Positions 44,538 to 52,785 of a stretch of DNA of 64,000 bases are shown here, one piece after another. The translations under genes and the position numbers were made by a program. Each line of letters opens with the position of its first letter. Within the stretch, counting starts at the first letter, position 1. Source of the DNA: Actinoallomurus iriomotensis (lineage in GTDB: Bacteria; Actinomycetota; Actinomycetes; Streptosporangiales; Streptosporangiaceae); assembly GCF_030269445.1 (NCBI RefSeq), contig NZ_BSTJ01000002.1:620001-684000 (forward strand). Direction: 5' to 3'. The notes below the pieces were generated by a model that did no database searches, had not been told where the DNA came from, and saw only the letters and a list, made by a program, of their open reading frames with translations.

Positions 44538-45737
44538 ATGCCGCGATCGCTGCTCCGCCATGCCATCGTCACCGCCGCCTGCGCGGGCCTGCTCTGCGGC
44601 GCCGCCCCCGCGTACGCCCGAGCCGGTCACCCCGTACGTCCCACCTCCGCCGCCCTGTGGGCGGACCGCGCCACCAACGCCTACGACGCTTTGCAGGCAC
44701 ATCTGTACCAAGGCCCCGGTGACCACGGCCTGTACCTGGAACGCACGCCCCGGCAGTCCACGGACCCGGAACACTCCTACCTGTGGCCGATGCGCGAGGC
44801 CGCCGCGGCGGCCGTGGACATGGAGCGACTCCCCCGCACGGGCTCGGCCTACCGCCCGGACGCGGCCGAACGCTTCGACACCCTGGAGCTGTACTTCGCG
44901 TCCGGCGATCGGCCGGGCTACCACTCCTACCTGCCCGCCCCGCTGGGATCAGGCGGTGACGTGTACTACGACGACAACGCCGTGGTCGGCCTGAGCGAGC
45001 TCGACCAGTACGAGCGCACCGGTGACCGCGGGTTCCTGAACCGGGCCGAGCAGGTCGTGCCCATCGTCGCCCGCGCCTGGGACGGCGACACCACCAAGAC
45101 CTGCCCCGGCGGCATGGACTGGTTCGACGCGCCCGGCAACAACATCCGTGCCACCAACGTCACCGCCCTGTCCGCCCAGCTCGCCGCCAGGCTCTACGAG
45201 CACACGCACGACCGCGCCTACCTCGACAAGGCCGAGCGGTGGTACGGATGGGTGTACTCATGCATGCGCACGGCGCCGGGCCTGTACGCCAACGACCGTG
45301 CGGACGACGGCAGCACCAACCCGACCCTGTGGACCTACAACTCGGGCGCGATGATCGGCACGGCCACCGCTCTCTACCGCGGCACCGGCGACGCCGGCTA
45401 CCTGAAGAAGGCCGTCGACGACGCCCACGCCTCCCTGGCGTACTGGACGCAGGGCACCCGTCTGCACGATCAGCCGGCCATCTTCAACGCCTTCTACTTC
45501 AAGGACCTGCTCGCCCTCGACGCCCTCCGTCCCGACCCGGCGTACCGGAAGGCCGTGAGCACCTACGCGGACGACACCTACGACACCAACCGGGACGCCG
45601 CCACCGGACTGTTCCGCTTCCAGCCGTCGGGCGGCGGCGACTACGACCCCGCGGCTCCGGCCGAAACCCTCGAGCAGTCCGCCATGGTCCAGATCTTCGC
45701 CATCCTGGCTCGCACCCACGGGTCCCAGCGCCCCTAG
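44538..45737 (+). CDS. secreted glycoside hydrolase family 76 (endo-alpha-1,6-mannanase type)
   Basis: This 399-residue protein has a signal peptide (hydrophobic core about 8-24, cleavage after APAYA) and a single (alpha/alpha)6 barrel. The hallmark adjacent aspartates are D145-D146 in VYYDDNAVVG, and the lower-cleft motif is TNVTALSAQLA. GH76 enzymes cut alpha-1,6-linked mannan, as found in fungal walls and in actinobacterial lipomannan cores. The products would enter by the transporter encoded just upstream. It has no binding module or anchor. Confidence 0.9.
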   Translation: MPRSLLRHAIVTAACAGLLCGAAPAYARAGHPVRPTSAALWADRATNAYDALQAHLYQGPGDHGLYLERTPRQSTDPEHSYLWPMREAAAAAVDMERLPRTGSAYRPDAAERFDTLELYFASGDRPGYHSYLPAPLGSGGDVYYDDNAVVGLSELDQYERTGDRGFLNRAEQVVPIVARAWDGDTTKTCPGGMDWFDAPGNNIRATNVTALSAQLAARLYEHTHDRAYLDKAERWYGWVYSCMRTAPGLYANDRADDGSTNPTLWTYNSGAMIGTATALYRGTGDAGYLKKAVDDAHASLAYWTQGTRLHDQPAIFNAFYFKDLLALDALRPDPAYRKAVSTYADDTYDTNRDAATGLFRFQPSGGGDYDPAAPAETLEQSAMVQIFAILARTHGSQRP

Positions 45738-45795
45738 CCGGGCTCCTGATCCGGCACCCATCACCATTCCGCAACGCGAAGGACACCAAGGCACC

Positions 45796-48700
45796 ATGTC
45801 CAAGCCACCGCTGACCCGGCCTTCCTGGTGGGACTCCGACATCGCGCGCGACATCCTGCGTGACCGTGTGGTCACCACCACCGCCGGCATCGGCGACACG
45901 GAGGTGCGGCTGTCCGGCGAGCCCCTGCTGCGCCGCCGCGACGGCGGCGATGGGCTGCTCCAGTCGATCCGGCTACGTGTGCGCCCCGCGCACGACACTC
46001 CGCCGCGCATCACCCGGGCCCGGGTCACCACCAGTGGGGGCACGCCCGTCCACTGCGAGGTCCTTTCCGGCCCCGGGGCCGACACCCGCATCCTGGTGCC
46101 GGAGGTGGACGAGCCGACGCCCCTGCTGATCGAGCTTCCCGACCTGGAAGAAGGCCGCCGGTTCGCGTTCGAGGCGCGCCCGCAGCGTCACTGGACGTTG
46201 CACCTGGTGCAGCACTCCCATCTCGACATCGGCTACACCGACCCGCAGGGGCGGGTCATGGCCGAGCACCGCGCCTATCTCGACTCGCTGCTCGAGCTGT
46301 GCCGCGACACCGACGACCGCCCGGAACCCGCCCGGTTCCGCTGGGCCGTCGAGGGCTTCCACTCCTTCCAGGACTGGCAGGCGCACCGACCCCGCCGCCG
46401 GGTCGAGCACTTCCTCGACCGGGTACGCGAAGGCCGCATCGAGCTCACGGCGCTGCCGTTCAACCTCCATACCGAGACCTGCTCCACGGACGAACTGCAC
46501 GAGCTCATCCGCCCCGTGGCGGACCTACGCGAGCGGCACGGCATCGACATCCGCACCGCCATGCAGACCGACGTGCCCGGCCAGGTCGTCGGCCTGCCCG
46601 ACGTCCTGGCCACCAACGGCGTCCGGTACCTCTCCGTGGCGCACAACTGGGCCGGGCGTGCCGTACCGCACCTCGTGGGCGGGGAACACCTGCCACGGCT
46701 GTTCCGCTGGCAGGCGCCCAGCGGCAACAGCGTCCTGGTCTGGCGTACGGACACGCCGCACGGCCTGGCCTACATGGAAGGCTCCGTCCTCGGTTTCGAC
46801 GAGTCCTACGACCACGTCGACGACCTTCTGCCCGCCTATCTCAGCGCGCTGGCCGAGTTCGCCTATCCGCACGAGGGCCGCGGGATCCCCGGCTTCCCCA
46901 TCCTCGACCACACCGTCACCTCCGAGCCCTATCCATGGGACGTGCTGCACCTGCGTGTGCTGGGCAAGTTCGCGGACAACGGCCCGCCCCGCCGGATCAT
47001 CTCCGACACGGTGCGCCGCTGGAACGAGCAGTGGGCCTTCCCGCGACTGCGCGCCTCCCGCAACCAGGACTTCTTCGAGGACGCCGAGAAGCGGATCGGT
47101 GACCGGCTGGAGACCTTCCAGGGAGACTGGAGCGACTGGTGGGTCGACGGAATCGGCGCCGGAGCCGTCCCGCTCGCCGCCACGCGCCGTGGCCAGGCCG
47201 CCCTCGCCGAAGCCCAGACCGTGGCCGGCTACGCCCAGCTGATGGGCGTGCCCGGCAGCACGGCCGTCGCCGCGACGGCGCCGGCCGTCTACCGCGCGGC
47301 CTCGCTGTTCAACGAACACACCTGGGGCGGCGGCGATCCCTGGACCCATGGCGAACACGGTCACGGCTCCGGCGAGAAGCAGTGGCACTGGAAGTACTCC
47401 CAGGCCCTGCGCGCCCACGACGACGCGGAGGCGATGCTGGACTCCGCCGCCGCGCTGCTCGGCGAAGCCTTCGCGCCCCTCACCGGCGCTCTGGCCTCCT
47501 ACTACGTCGTGAACACCTGCAGCTGGCCGCGTACCGAAACGGCACGGATCTTCCTGCCCGAGAGCACCGTGGCGCCGGGCGACGCCGTCCAGGTCCTCGA
47601 CGCGCGCACCGGCGCCTCCCTGCCGTTCGCGGAGGAGGCACAGAGCAACGAACGCCACCGTGCGGCCGGCCGGTTCCTGCGCGTTCCCCTCACCGACGTG
47701 CCGGCCTGCGGCACCGTGCGCCTGGACATCGTGCCCGGCGCCTCCTCTCCCGCGACCGACGGTGACGGCACCGGCGTACCCGCGGACCCGGCCGTCCTGG
47801 AGAACGACCACCTGCGCGTCACGGTCGACCTGAGGCAGGCCTGCATCGGCTCCATCCTCGACAAGCGCACCGGGCGCGAGCTCGTGCGGCAGGACGCCGT
47901 CATCGGCTTCAACGGCTACGTGTACGACGAGTACGCCACGGCCGGCGCGTTCAACCACCAGTCGAGCAAGACCGTCGCCGACGACTCGATGCATCTGCTC
48001 GCCTCACGCCGGACCGCGCCCCCTGCGGCACTCGTCGACCGCACCTCGGACGCCACCGGCCAGACGATCGTCTACGAATGCGCTCCGGCCGGCACCCGCC
48101 GGCTCCGCGTGAAGGTGCACCTGCCTCACGACGCGGCTCGCATCGACATCGAGAACCGCATCGACAAGACCGCGACGCTGACCAAGGAGAGCGCGTTCTT
48201 CGCCTTCCCCTTCGCCCTGGACGAGCCCGCGGTGCGCATGGAGGCCACCGGGGGCGTCACCGGCACCGGGCTGGCGACCGTGCCGGGGTCCGCCACCCAC
48301 ATGCGGGCCGTCCGGCGTTGGATCAGCCTGAGCGACGGCACTCACCATGCCGCGCTGGCCACGACCGACGCTCCCCTCGTCCAGCTCGGCGGAATCGCGA
48401 TCCCGTACGTTCCCTACCCGCGGTCGTTGCCGCAGGAGGAGCCGGCCACCGTCTTCTCCTGGGTGCACAACAACATCTGGGACACGAACTTCCCGTCCCA
48501 GCAGGCGTTCGACCACGTCTTCCGCTACAGCGTCGGTTTCACCGCCGCGGACGCCTCCGCGGGACTCGGCGAGCAGGCGGCCGTTCGCGTCGCGGCCGTC
48601 ACCGGCCACCCGCTCGTGCCGGTCCGTGCCCGTGCCGAAGCCCAGGCACGGCCACCGTCGCAGACCCGGTTCCTGACCGTGGACGATCCTCGCGTTCGTC

Positions 48701-48975
48701 TCGTGGGCCTGACCTCCCCGGGCGAGGACATCCTCCTGATCCGCCTGCAGTCCCTGACCGACACCCCGATCACCTGCCGCCTGAGCACCCCGTTCACCGT
48801 CACCCGGGCGCTCCGTACCAACCTTCTCGGCCTTGCCGCGAGCGAGCTGGGCCCGGAACCGGACGGCGCCATCCCGGTCGACGTGCCCGCGCTCGGAACG
48901 GCGGCGGTCACCCTCCATCTGCGCCCGTCCACGGCGCCCCAGCCGCACGAGGTTCGGGGCGCCCGAAAAGAGTGA
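45796..48975 (+). CDS. glycoside hydrolase family 38 alpha-mannosidase (cytoplasmic)
   Basis: This 1059-residue enzyme has the zinc-site motif HSHLDIGYTD (H140, H142, D144), the nucleophile D259 in TAMQTDVPGQ, and a later zinc histidine region in DHTVTSEPY or NEHTWGG. C-terminal beta-sandwich domains follow. There is no signal peptide, so it acts inside the cell on imported mannosides, releasing mannose for the ROK kinase. It starts 58 bases after GH76 and is in the same operon. Bacterial GH38 enzymes cut alpha-1,2, 1,3 or 1,6 bonds; linkage cannot be read here. Confidence 0.93.
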   Translation: MSKPPLTRPSWWDSDIARDILRDRVVTTTAGIGDTEVRLSGEPLLRRRDGGDGLLQSIRLRVRPAHDTPPRITRARVTTSGGTPVHCEVLSGPGADTRILVPEVDEPTPLLIELPDLEEGRRFAFEARPQRHWTLHLVQHSHLDIGYTDPQGRVMAEHRAYLDSLLELCRDTDDRPEPARFRWAVEGFHSFQDWQAHRPRRRVEHFLDRVREGRIELTALPFNLHTETCSTDELHELIRPVADLRERHGIDIRTAMQTDVPGQVVGLPDVLATNGVRYLSVAHNWAGRAVPHLVGGEHLPRLFRWQAPSGNSVLVWRTDTPHGLAYMEGSVLGFDESYDHVDDLLPAYLSALAEFAYPHEGRGIPGFPILDHTVTSEPYPWDVLHLRVLGKFADNGPPRRIISDTVRRWNEQWAFPRLRASRNQDFFEDAEKRIGDRLETFQGDWSDWWVDGIGAGAVPLAATRRGQAALAEAQTVAGYAQLMGVPGSTAVAATAPAVYRAASLFNEHTWGGGDPWTHGEHGHGSGEKQWHWKYSQALRAHDDAEAMLDSAAALLGEAFAPLTGALASYYVVNTCSWPRTETARIFLPESTVAPGDAVQVLDARTGASLPFAEEAQSNERHRAAGRFLRVPLTDVPACGTVRLDIVPGASSPATDGDGTGVPADPAVLENDHLRVTVDLRQACIGSILDKRTGRELVRQDAVIGFNGYVYDEYATAGAFNHQSSKTVADDSMHLLASRRTAPPAALVDRTSDATGQTIVYECAPAGTRRLRVKVHLPHDAARIDIENRIDKTATLTKESAFFAFPFALDEPAVRMEATGGVTGTGLATVPGSATHMRAVRRWISLSDGTHHAALATTDAPLVQLGGIAIPYVPYPRSLPQEEPATVFSWVHNNIWDTNFPSQQAFDHVFRYSVGFTAADASAGLGEQAAVRVAAVTGHPLVPVRARAEAQARPPSQTRFLTVDDPRVRLVGLTSPGEDILLIRLQSLTDTPITCRLSTPFTVTRALRTNLLGLAASELGPEPDGAIPVDVPALGTAAVTLHLRPSTAPQPHEVRGARKE

Positions 48976-48995
48976 AAACTGCCCTTTATGCACTC

Positions 48996-49025
48996 TTGAC
49001 GGCATATTCGGCCGGACCGTACGTT
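48996..49025 (+). promoter_or_regulatory. possible sigma-70 promoter for the GH65 gene
   Basis: TTGACG (48996-49001) and TACGTT (49020-49025) are 18 bases apart, 59 bases upstream of the GH65 ATG. It would let GH65 be transcribed independently of the mannoside operon. Confidence 0.35.
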
Positions 49026-49084
49026 GACCCGGGCCCTCCACCTGGACATATCCACCGAATCAACCGGGCAAGGATGTGCGTCGA

Positions 49085-51841
49085 ATGACGAGATCGCGTT
49101 TCCATCGTGATCGACCCCGCCGCCTCGTACAGAGCGCGGCGTCCGTCCTGTCGGCGCTCGCCTGCGTGGTGCTGGGCGCGGTGGCGGTGCCGGCCTCGGC
49201 CGCGCCGCCGCCGGGCCGGCTCACCGGCGAAGGCTGGGTGCTGAGCACGACCGACGCCTCGAAGAACTATTCCCCGACGTTCGTCGGCAATGGTTACCTG
49301 GCCGCGCGGGTGCCGGCGGCGGGCGAGGGGTACAGCAGCAAGCCCATCGTCACCCAGTCCGAGCTCGCCGGCTTCTACGCCCGTCCCGCCGGCCAGAACG
49401 AGCAGCGAGCCAGCCTGCCGAGCTGGACCACGCTCGGCTTCGGCCGCAGCGGCGGCGTCTACGGGACGGGGAACTGGTCCTGCGCGTTCGACCAGCTGTG
49501 CCCGGCGGCGTACGGGAAGATCTCCGGCGGCGCGTTCGTCGAGAGCTCCCACTCCGGCTCGACCGTCGGCGGCTACCTGGCCGGCCTGAACACCAACGGC
49601 CAACCGACGGTCGGCGGCACCGACGTCATCGAGATCCGCGACGCGCCGGCCGGCACGGCGACCCTGGCGGTGCGGTACGGCAACGCGAGCGGCGGCCCGC
49701 AGTCCATCCACCTCGGCGTGAATGGCACGCTCCAGCAGCTGACCGTGCCCAGCCTGTCCAGTTGGGACGACTGGGGGGTGGTGACCGTGCCGGTGACGCT
49801 GAACGCGGGCGCGAACACGCTCGAGGTCACCGTCGCCCAGGGTGACGAGGCGCGGGTGAACGTCGACTACCTCGCGCTGTATCCGGACGGCGGGCAACGA
49901 CCGACCCAGGTCGCCACCGACGCGATCGGCACCACCAATGAGTACGAACAGTCACTCGACCTGCGCACCGGGGTGCTGAGCACGTCGTTCGACTGGACCT
50001 CGCCCGCGGGTGACACGACCAGGTTCACCTACGAGGTCAACGCCAACCGCGCCGACGGTCATCTGGGCACGGTGAGCGTGAAGGCCGTGCCGCACTGGAG
50101 CGGAACGGCCACCGTCGTGGACGAGTTCGACGGCCGGGGACTGAACCACGCCTCCACCTCGGACCCACACGTGGACGGCAGGACCGCGACGCTGTCACAG
50201 ACCGTCGTGAGCGACGGGAAGCTGGTCACCGCCGGGCTGAACTCGGTGCTGCGCATCAATGACAAGACCATGCCCACGGAGACGATCGCCGCGTCCGGCG
50301 ACGGCAGCGCCGGGCAGAGCGCGGCCTTCCCCGTCCACGCCGGTCGGACGTACCGGATCACCAAGTACGTCGGCGTGGCCTCCAGCGCCGACACCGACCG
50401 GTCGCTCAAGGCCGCGAGCCCGCAGCGGGCCGCCGCGGACACCGCGTCCCGCGCCGCCAAGGGCGGCTACCAGCAGGCGCTCGCCCGCAACGACGGCGCC
50501 TGGGCACGCCTGTGGCGGTCCGGCATCTCGATCCCGGGTGACACGACCACGACCGCACGGATCCACGCGTCGATGTTCTACCTGCTCGCGAGCATGCGCG
50601 CCGGTGTCACCTGGAGCGCCAGCCCGGGCGGGCTGTCCTCGGACGGCTACGCCGGCCACGTGTTCTGGGACATGGAGACCTGGATGTACCCGGCGCTGCT
50701 CGCCCAGTTCCCCGACATCGCGGTCGGCGCGAACACCTACCGGCAGAAACTCCTGCCCGGCGCCGAGGCCGACGCCGCGAAGCTGTCCACCCCCACCCAG
50801 CCGATCAAGGGCGCGAAGTTCCCGTGGGAGAGCGCGCAGAGCGGCACGGAGCAGACCCCGCCGTGCTGCACCACGGGCAAGAGCGAGATCCACATCAACT
50901 CCGACGTCGCTCTGGCGCAGTGGCAGTACTACGAGGCGAGCGGCGACAGAACGTGGCTGCGGGACAACGCCTGGCCGGTGCTGAGGGACATCGCCGACTA
51001 CTGGGCCACGCGTGCCGTGCCCGACCCGACCGGCGGATACGACATCAACGACGTCATGGGCCCGGATGAGTACCACGACAACGTGAACAACAGCGCGACG
51101 ACCAACGCCGGCGCGCAGGCGTCCCTGCGTATCGCCATCCGCGCCGCCGGCATCCTCGGCCGGACCGCCGATCCGGCATGGAGCAAGGTCGCGGACGGCC
51201 TGAAGATCCCGGTGGACGCAACGGCCAATATTCATCCGGAGTTCTCGGGATACAACGGGCAGACCGTCAAGCAGGCCGACGTCACCCTGCTGCAGTACCC
51301 GTGGGGTGTACCGATGTCGTCCGGCCTGGCGCAGAACGACCTCGACTACTACAAGCAGCACACCGACCCGAACGGCCCGTCGATGACCGACGCGATCGCC
51401 GCCATCAACAGCGCCGCCCTCGGATCGCCCGGCTGCACGGTCTACACCTACCTGCGCGACAGCGCGGACCCGTTCCTGGCCGCACCGTTCAACCAGTGGT
51501 ACGAGACCCGCAACGGCGGAGCGTTCACCTTCACCACCGGTGAGGGCGGCTACCTGCAGGAGTTCCTGTACGGATTCACCGGGCTGCGCTGGGGAACCGA
51601 CTCGATCACCATCAACCCCTTCCTGCCTCCGCAACTGCCGGGCGTGGACATCACGGGAGTGAAGTGGCAGGGGCGCACGTTCGACCTTTCGGTGGGGCAG
51701 CAGGCGACCAAGCTGACCCTGCGATCCGGCCCGCCACTCCCGGTACGAACCGCGGACGGCAACGTACGCAAGGTCACGCCCGGCAAGACGCTCCAGACAC
51801 CCACCAGGCACCCGGCAGGCGACGCGACACAATGCCCGTGA
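49085..51841 (+). CDS. secreted glycoside hydrolase family 65 protein with a binding module
   Basis: This 918-residue protein has a signal peptide (core about 20-38, ending VPASA). The GH65 N-terminal beta-sandwich carries an inserted carbohydrate-binding-like module (about 125-275, CPAAYGKISGGAFVE to ARVNVDYLALY). The (alpha/alpha)6 catalytic domain contains GHVFWDMETWMYPAL and the general acid E662 in GPDEYHDN. GH65 holds alpha-glucoside phosphorylases and some secreted hydrolases such as acid trehalase; export and phosphate-poor surroundings favour a hydrolase. Why it sits with mannan genes is unclear. The ATG at 49085 has AAGGA about ten bases upstream; a GTG at 49076 is an alternative. 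Confidence 0.9.
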   Translation: MTRSRFHRDRPRRLVQSAASVLSALACVVLGAVAVPASAAPPPGRLTGEGWVLSTTDASKNYSPTFVGNGYLAARVPAAGEGYSSKPIVTQSELAGFYARPAGQNEQRASLPSWTTLGFGRSGGVYGTGNWSCAFDQLCPAAYGKISGGAFVESSHSGSTVGGYLAGLNTNGQPTVGGTDVIEIRDAPAGTATLAVRYGNASGGPQSIHLGVNGTLQQLTVPSLSSWDDWGVVTVPVTLNAGANTLEVTVAQGDEARVNVDYLALYPDGGQRPTQVATDAIGTTNEYEQSLDLRTGVLSTSFDWTSPAGDTTRFTYEVNANRADGHLGTVSVKAVPHWSGTATVVDEFDGRGLNHASTSDPHVDGRTATLSQTVVSDGKLVTAGLNSVLRINDKTMPTETIAASGDGSAGQSAAFPVHAGRTYRITKYVGVASSADTDRSLKAASPQRAAADTASRAAKGGYQQALARNDGAWARLWRSGISIPGDTTTTARIHASMFYLLASMRAGVTWSASPGGLSSDGYAGHVFWDMETWMYPALLAQFPDIAVGANTYRQKLLPGAEADAAKLSTPTQPIKGAKFPWESAQSGTEQTPPCCTTGKSEIHINSDVALAQWQYYEASGDRTWLRDNAWPVLRDIADYWATRAVPDPTGGYDINDVMGPDEYHDNVNNSATTNAGAQASLRIAIRAAGILGRTADPAWSKVADGLKIPVDATANIHPEFSGYNGQTVKQADVTLLQYPWGVPMSSGLAQNDLDYYKQHTDPNGPSMTDAIAAINSAALGSPGCTVYTYLRDSADPFLAAPFNQWYETRNGGAFTFTTGEGGYLQEFLYGFTGLRWGTDSITINPFLPPQLPGVDITGVKWQGRTFDLSVGQQATKLTLRSGPPLPVRTADGNVRKVTPGKTLQTPTRHPAGDATQCP

Positions 51842-51876
51842 CCACACCGGGCATGAACCCGACCACGTGACCCATG

Positions 51877-51911
51877 GCACGGCCGGCCCGCTTGTGGCGC
51901 GCCGGCCGTGC
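51877..51911 (+). terminator. hairpin ending the GH65 transcript
   Basis: GCACGGCCGGC (51877-51887) is perfectly complementary to GCCGGCCGTGC (51901-51911), an 11-base-pair stem with a 13-base loop, 36 bases after the stop. There is no T-run. Confidence 0.6.
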
Positions 51912-52322
51912 GATGAGCAGCACTGATCGTCGCCCCCGGTCGCACCCATCCGGGCACTCCGGCCGAGGACGACTTCCATACCGGCAGACGTTGGATGAAC
52001 GCGGACGTCTTCGTCCCTTGCGTTTGGTACTGACGAGCCGGGCGAGCTGACCATACGGCGCAACGACCCGCCCGAATCCGCCACGCTCTCGCTCGGGATG
52101 AGAAACCGCTGGCCGTGGGTCATGGAGCCTCATGTCGAGGTGGCGCAGTGTGCCGATGGCCGAGTCCTGGTTGTAGTGACAGTGTTTCTTCAACAGGTAG
52201 CGGTCCAGGCAGGCGACCGGGATTTCCGTCCTCGGATGCACCGAAACGCGGAAGGCGCAATGGTGTGCCTGCGGCCCCTGCTGGACGAGCTGGGCATCCG
52301 GCTCGCAAACGACGGAGGCGAA
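51912..52322. other. intergenic boundary between mannan locus and defence island
   Basis: No gene is recognised in these 411 bases. Open frames on both strands lack known motifs. The stretch is less GC-biased by codon position than neighbouring genes and leads into the small gene at 52323, so promoter elements for the island may lie here, but none is clear. Confidence 0.45.
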
Positions 52323-52622
52323 ATGACGAATGAGACCGAACGCCGCTTCCACCTCGCGATGGTCGAGATCTATCAGACGGCCAAGCGCGAGCTCGGCTAC
52401 AACGCGAAGCGCTTCATCCAAATGGTGTCCGATCAGGGCGGCCTCGCCACCGCACGGCAGCTGCTGTGGAGCGACCAGATCTCGGACGGCTTCGAGACAC
52501 TCCGGCAGCACGGCCGCCTCGACCTGTCCGTTGGGGCACACGTACTGAAAGAGGAGTTCGCCGAGTTGTTCACGGATGAGGACCGGCGACGCGCCCGCGA
52601 CCGCCTCGCCCCGTTTCGTTGA
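52323..52622 (+). CDS. small conserved helical protein of unknown function
   Basis: This 99-residue protein (MTNETERRFHLAMVEIYQTA at the start) is helical and charged. It contains LGYNAKRFIQMVSDQGGLAT and a C-terminal LTDE-like segment (ELFTDEDRRRARDRL). Similar small proteins are seen as separate genes in many bacteria, often beside nucleases or restriction genes; no activity is known to me. The ATG at 52323 has ACGGAGG at good spacing, and the frame upstream is open but unlikely to be coding. It lies 163 bases before the GmrSD-type gene. Confidence 0.7.
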   Translation: MTNETERRFHLAMVEIYQTAKRELGYNAKRFIQMVSDQGGLATARQLLWSDQISDGFETLRQHGRLDLSVGAHVLKEEFAELFTDEDRRRARDRLAPFR

Positions 52623-52785
52623 TCAACAGCATCGAGCCCGGAATGTCCGATACAGGAATTCCGGCCTCTATATAAGTCGTCGACTGTTGTCACAATGTGA
52701 CACAGAGCGATCGACGATCGGCACTCACCTTGAGAAGGTTGACGTTCATCCGGCATTCCGCGAGACAGGTCAAGGTGGTTCAGCG

